A program made the translations under genes and the position numbers. The notes below the pieces were generated by a model. The model did not search any database, had not been told where the DNA came from, and was given only the letters and a program-made list of their open reading frames with translations. Shown here in pieces: positions 11,135 to 14,049 of a DNA stretch of 14,049 nt (position 1 is its first letter; each line of letters begins with the position of its first letter). The DNA is from an uncultured Bacteroidales bacterium (GTDB taxonomy: Bacteria; Bacteroidota; Bacteroidia; Bacteroidales; Muribaculaceae), in assembly GCA_900549375.1 (NCBI GenBank), contig URNY01000069.1, forward strand, positions 1-14,049, written 5' to 3'.

Positions 11135-14049
11135 TCAGGTTTTGGAGCGGAGGCGAGGCGGAAGAGCTTTTTTATAGCGTAGGTATTGGGCGCGGTGTAT
11201 GGAGTCGGTGCGGCGCAATTCGGCTGCGTGTATGGAAAATTTCCGGGCTGTTGCGGAATTCTGTCGGGCGGCGATAGAATCGAGCAATGCTGCGAGTTCG
11301 CGGCGCACGCTGAAGATGGTGTCGGCATTGGTGACGGCAACGAAGCTGCGGGGATCATCGCCCATAAGCGAGTCGGCAGACATGGCGAGTCGGCTTGCTG
11401 TGGCAATGTCGCCTGCGCGGAGCATCTCCCGGGAAGCGAGGATGAGCGATGCCCGCTGGCTGCTGATATGGAGCGCAGGGATGGCGTCCATATAGACATG
11501 ACGACCGGCATCGTTGGGGGCCTGAAGTTTGGCAAGCCCACGCAGATATTCCTGTCGGCGCTGCGATGTTTCCATATCTCCGAGTCGCAGTGTCAGCAAT
11601 GCGGTGGAGAAGAGCGAGTCGAGACCGATTGCGGAGGAGCGGGGAAGCGACCGTTGCCAGTATACGGGCCTGGGATTAGGCGACGCGGCATTGGAGACGA
11701 GAAAGTTGAAGAGCATCAATCTTCCGAAATCGAGGTTGTCGCCTTTGCCCGATTTGGAAAGGTTTGACAGAGGATAGGTAATATTCTGATTGCCAGTGGC
11801 GCCGGATGCGGCAAACGAAGGAAAGGTTACATTGCGCACTCCTATCGGTTTCCCTCCCGACATGCCGAGCAACCGCAGCATTTCGCCGGCATCGGCCACT
11901 GAATCTGCCGGAGCCTTAGAGTCGATGCGGGGAAAGAGCAGGGCGTTATATAATATCCATTCGGGCCGGAGTATGGAAGGCAACGCCGCGGCTCCATCCC
12001 AATCTTTCATCAGCGCGGCGGAATATTGCGGAATTGAAAGATAAGCGAGGTTGACAACGCGCACGTCCTTGCGAATGCCTTCCACCTCAGAGACGTACCA
12101 TAGTGGGAAAGTGCCATTGTCGCCGTTGACGAAGAGGATAGCGTCGGGTTCGAGAGAGTTGAGGGTATTTGCGGCGAGTCGTGAGGCCGCGCGGCGTCCG
12201 GAACGGTCATGGTCGTCGAAATTCTCGCAAGCCATCCAGATCACGGTGAAGAGCGGGATAATTGCAGCAATCGGAGCATATCGGCGGCCACCGCGCATAA
12301 GAGCCAAAGCGCCGAAACCGATCCAGGCGGCAAAAGCGAAATAGGAGCCGAGGAAAGAATAATCGCGTTCGCGAGGCTCTCCGGGGGCCTGATTCAGATA
12401 AACCACAATCGCGAGCCCTGTCATTACGAAGAGCATGAACACTACGACACAGGTCTTACGCCCGCGCTTGCCGGCGCGGAGAAGCCAGACGATGCCGATG
12501 ATTCCGAGAATAAGCGGCAACATGAAATAGCGGTTGCGCCCCTTGTTGTCGGCTCCGAGTTCGTCGGGAAGGTCTTCTTCGGCGCCGAGCATGGCGTTGT
12601 CGATCAGCGGGAAACCGGTGATGAAATTTCCATGTTCCACTTCTCCGGTGGAATGTACATCGTTCTGGCGTCCCGAGAAATTCCAAAGGAGATAGCGGAA
12701 ATACATGTAGCCGGTCTGATAGGTAAGGAACATCCGGAGAGACTGCGCGTATGTGGGTCGCCGGGATGTCTTGACGGGCCGTCGGCCGGAAGCATCAAGA
12801 CGTGTTACGAACTGTCCTGTGGAATCCACAGCTTCCGTGACCGGGACGCTGACCATATTTTCGTGTGTCATGCCTGCCCAGTCGGAGAAACTTTGCATGT
12901 CGGCTTTGTCGCGGCTCGTGATGCGGGGGAACCACATGTCGAGTTCCGGAGTGGTGACGGGCTTCACGTTATAGCCTTTCACCACGTAGGCATCTCTTCC
13001 GGCCTGCAGGAGGCGGCTGTTCTCGGCAGAATCTGAAGCGGTGAGTGTCCTGTAGGGATCGCCAAGCCGTGCGCCGGGTAGAAGGCGGGCGCGAATCTGA
13101 TGGCCTCTCCGCATTGCTATGCGGCGATAGACCGGCACAGAATCTCCGTCGGGAAATTCCTCGATCAGAATATTGCGGCTCAGAGGAGTGTGGCCCCTCA
13201 ATAACGGAGCGCCTCCGTATTGTTCACGTGCCTGATAGGAGGCGAAAGAGAAAGGATCGCCGGGGAAGCTCGGATTGGCGGGCGAGGGTATGTCGCCGCG
13301 GATCGGTATGATGGCATATGCGGAATATCCGGCAAGAAGCATCGCAAGCATCCACATGCATAAGTTGAGTCGGCGCGGAGTGAAGTCGTGCCCCCGCACT
13401 AACAGAAGCGATACTATAGCCGAGACAGCCGCTCCTGCTGCGAAATTGCTCGAGAAGATGAAGATTCCTGAGAGAAAAATTGCGGGGAAAACGGCGGCTG
13501 CCACTGCTCCGCGATTCGAGGAACGGGCGGTGACTGTGAGTGCCAGTAGCAAAGCCACACCGAGCGATATCACATAGGCGGCCACACCCCATAGATAGGG
13601 AAACCCGAGTGTGTTGACTGCGAAGAGCTCAAACTCCGCCGCTAAAGAGATGGTCGAAGGTATCATGCCGGCGAGCACACAACCTACTGCCAGCAGCGAG
13701 AGCAGGAAAAGCAAAAGGATACCGCGGAATGAGCGAACTCCGCGCTTGATTGCCCAGACCATAGCCAAGGCAGGTATGCACAAGAGGTTGAGGAGGTGTA
13801 TTCCGATAGAGAGTCCGAAGAGATAGGCAATGAGGACGAGAAGGCGTGAGGATCGATTCCGATCGGCGCAGAAAGCCCATTTCACCATCAGCCAGACGCA
13901 GAGTGCCGTCATGAACACAGACATGGCATAAACTTCGGCCTCGACGGCGGAATACCATGTAGAGTCGCACCATCCGAACGCGAGGCCGGCAGTGGCTGCG
14001 GCAACGGCCCGGGTCGAGCGTGCCCACGGGCGGCGCGGCAGCGCGTCGA
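11135..14049 (-). CDS. DUF2723 multi-spanning membrane protein, TMEM260-like (N-terminus outside window)
   Basis: GT-C-like membrane protein; 970 residues are visible and the N-terminus lies past the right edge. The frame stays open upstream of the Met at 13924 and reads AFGWCDSTWYSAVEAEVYAMS, the conserved DUF2723 block. Further family marks are YMYFRYLLWNFSGRQND, GEPRERDYSFLGSYFAFAAW, and ILFVNGDNGTFPLWYVSEVEGIRKDVRVVN. Around ten to twelve hydrophobic helices come first, then a soluble C-terminal region of about 350 residues, presumably periplasmic. The eukaryotic relative TMEM260 is a protein O-mannosyltransferase, so a glycosyl-transfer role is plausible but inferred. The soluble region and loops hold about nine D-(S/T)-x sequons. 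In the GDNxTFPLWY motif, the position I recall as Asp is Gly. DUF1573 genes follow after 138 bp on the same strand. Confidence 0.9.
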   Translation of the reverse strand, partial: DALPRRPWARSTRAVAAATAGLAFGWCDSTWYSAVEAEVYAMSVFMTALCVWLMVKWAFCADRNRSSRLLVLIAYLFGLSIGIHLLNLLCIPALAMVWAIKRGVRSFRGILLLFLLSLLAVGCVLAGMIPSTISLAAEFELFAVNTLGFPYLWGVAAYVISLGVALLLALTVTARSSNRGAVAAAVFPAIFLSGIFIFSSNFAAGAAVSAIVSLLLVRGHDFTPRRLNLCMWMLAMLLAGYSAYAIIPIRGDIPSPANPSFPGDPFSFASYQAREQYGGAPLLRGHTPLSRNILIEEFPDGDSVPVYRRIAMRRGHQIRARLLPGARLGDPYRTLTASDSAENSRLLQAGRDAYVVKGYNVKPVTTPELDMWFPRITSRDKADMQSFSDWAGMTHENMVSVPVTEAVDSTGQFVTRLDASGRRPVKTSRRPTYAQSLRMFLTYQTGYMYFRYLLWNFSGRQNDVHSTGEVEHGNFITGFPLIDNAMLGAEEDLPDELGADNKGRNRYFMLPLILGIIGIVWLLRAGKRGRKTCVVVFMLFVMTGLAIVVYLNQAPGEPRERDYSFLGSYFAFAAWIGFGALALMRGGRRYAPIAAIIPLFTVIWMACENFDDHDRSGRRAASRLAANTLNSLEPDAILFVNGDNGTFPLWYVSEVEGIRKDVRVVNLAYLSIPQYSAALMKDWDGAAALPSILRPEWILYNALLFPRIDSKAPADSVADAGEMLRLLGMSGGKPIGVRNVTFPSFAASGATGNQNITYPLSNLSKSGKGDNLDFGRLMLFNFLVSNAASPNPRPVYWQRSLPRSSAIGLDSLFSTALLTLRLGDMETSQRRQEYLRGLAKLQAPNDAGRHVYMDAIPALHISSQRASLILASREMLRAGDIATASRLAMSADSLMGDDPRSFVAVTNADTIFSVRRELAALLDSIAARQNSATARKFSIHAAELRRTDSIHRAQYLRYKKALPPRLRSKT

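Noticed and set aside
12209..13036. 275-codon open frame on the plus strand inside the DUF2723 gene
   Set aside because: It lies wholly opposite conserved DUF2723 motifs, and its protein has low-complexity shadow character with no start context.

Overview
The window looks like chromosome of a gut Bacteroidales bacterium, most likely Muribaculaceae-like. The grounds are a textbook Bacteroidetes promoter (TTG, 20 nt, TAtcTTTG) in front of a tRNA gene, near absence of strong Shine-Dalgarno sites, lipoproteins, two DUF1573 proteins, a DUF2723 membrane protein, a PorZ-like propeller protein, and a MeaB GTPase of the methylmalonyl-CoA (propionate) pathway. The genus is inference. No phage, IS element or CRISPR array was seen.

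Layout. Plus strand, 1-3303: the 3' part of glpK, then glpF (glycerol uptake and phosphorylation), then a lipoprotein-type GH24 lysozyme followed with zero spacing by a lipoprotein of unknown function. Next comes a self-contained tRNA-Ser(GCT) unit (3356-3560) with its own promoter and a strong 12-bp terminator hairpin. ugd (UDP-glucose 6-dehydrogenase, 3596-4906) follows, then a PorZ-like protein (4968-7532) and an acyltransferase-3 membrane protein (7554-8612). Minus strand, from the right edge leftwards: a 5'-truncated DUF2723 protein (14049-11135), a short and a long DUF1573 protein (10996-10577 and 10573-9791, 3 nt apart), and meaB (9654-8554). The acyltransferase and meaB converge and overlap by 59 bp.

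How the genes fit together. glpK-glpF form a glycerol module. ugd and the acyltransferase point to making or decorating surface polysaccharide. The lysozyme, its partner lipoprotein, the PorZ-like protein and the DUF1573 proteins are all predicted to be exported. DUF2723 is related to TMEM260-type protein O-mannosyltransferases, and most of the exported proteins here carry the Bacteroidetes O-glycosylation sequon D-(S/T)-(A/I/L/V/M/T) several times, while the cytosolic enzymes have at most one copy.

The structure least explained by genes is a pair of heptanucleotide tandem arrays (units like TTTTGAA, TGTGGAA, TTGGGAA) at 4908-4956 and 9664-9741. They lie in the same orientation on either side of the PorZ-like/acyltransferase/meaB block. 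The left part of that block is clearly more AT-rich than its neighbours. I found no certain new biological system; the heptad arrays and the sequon pattern are the best leads.
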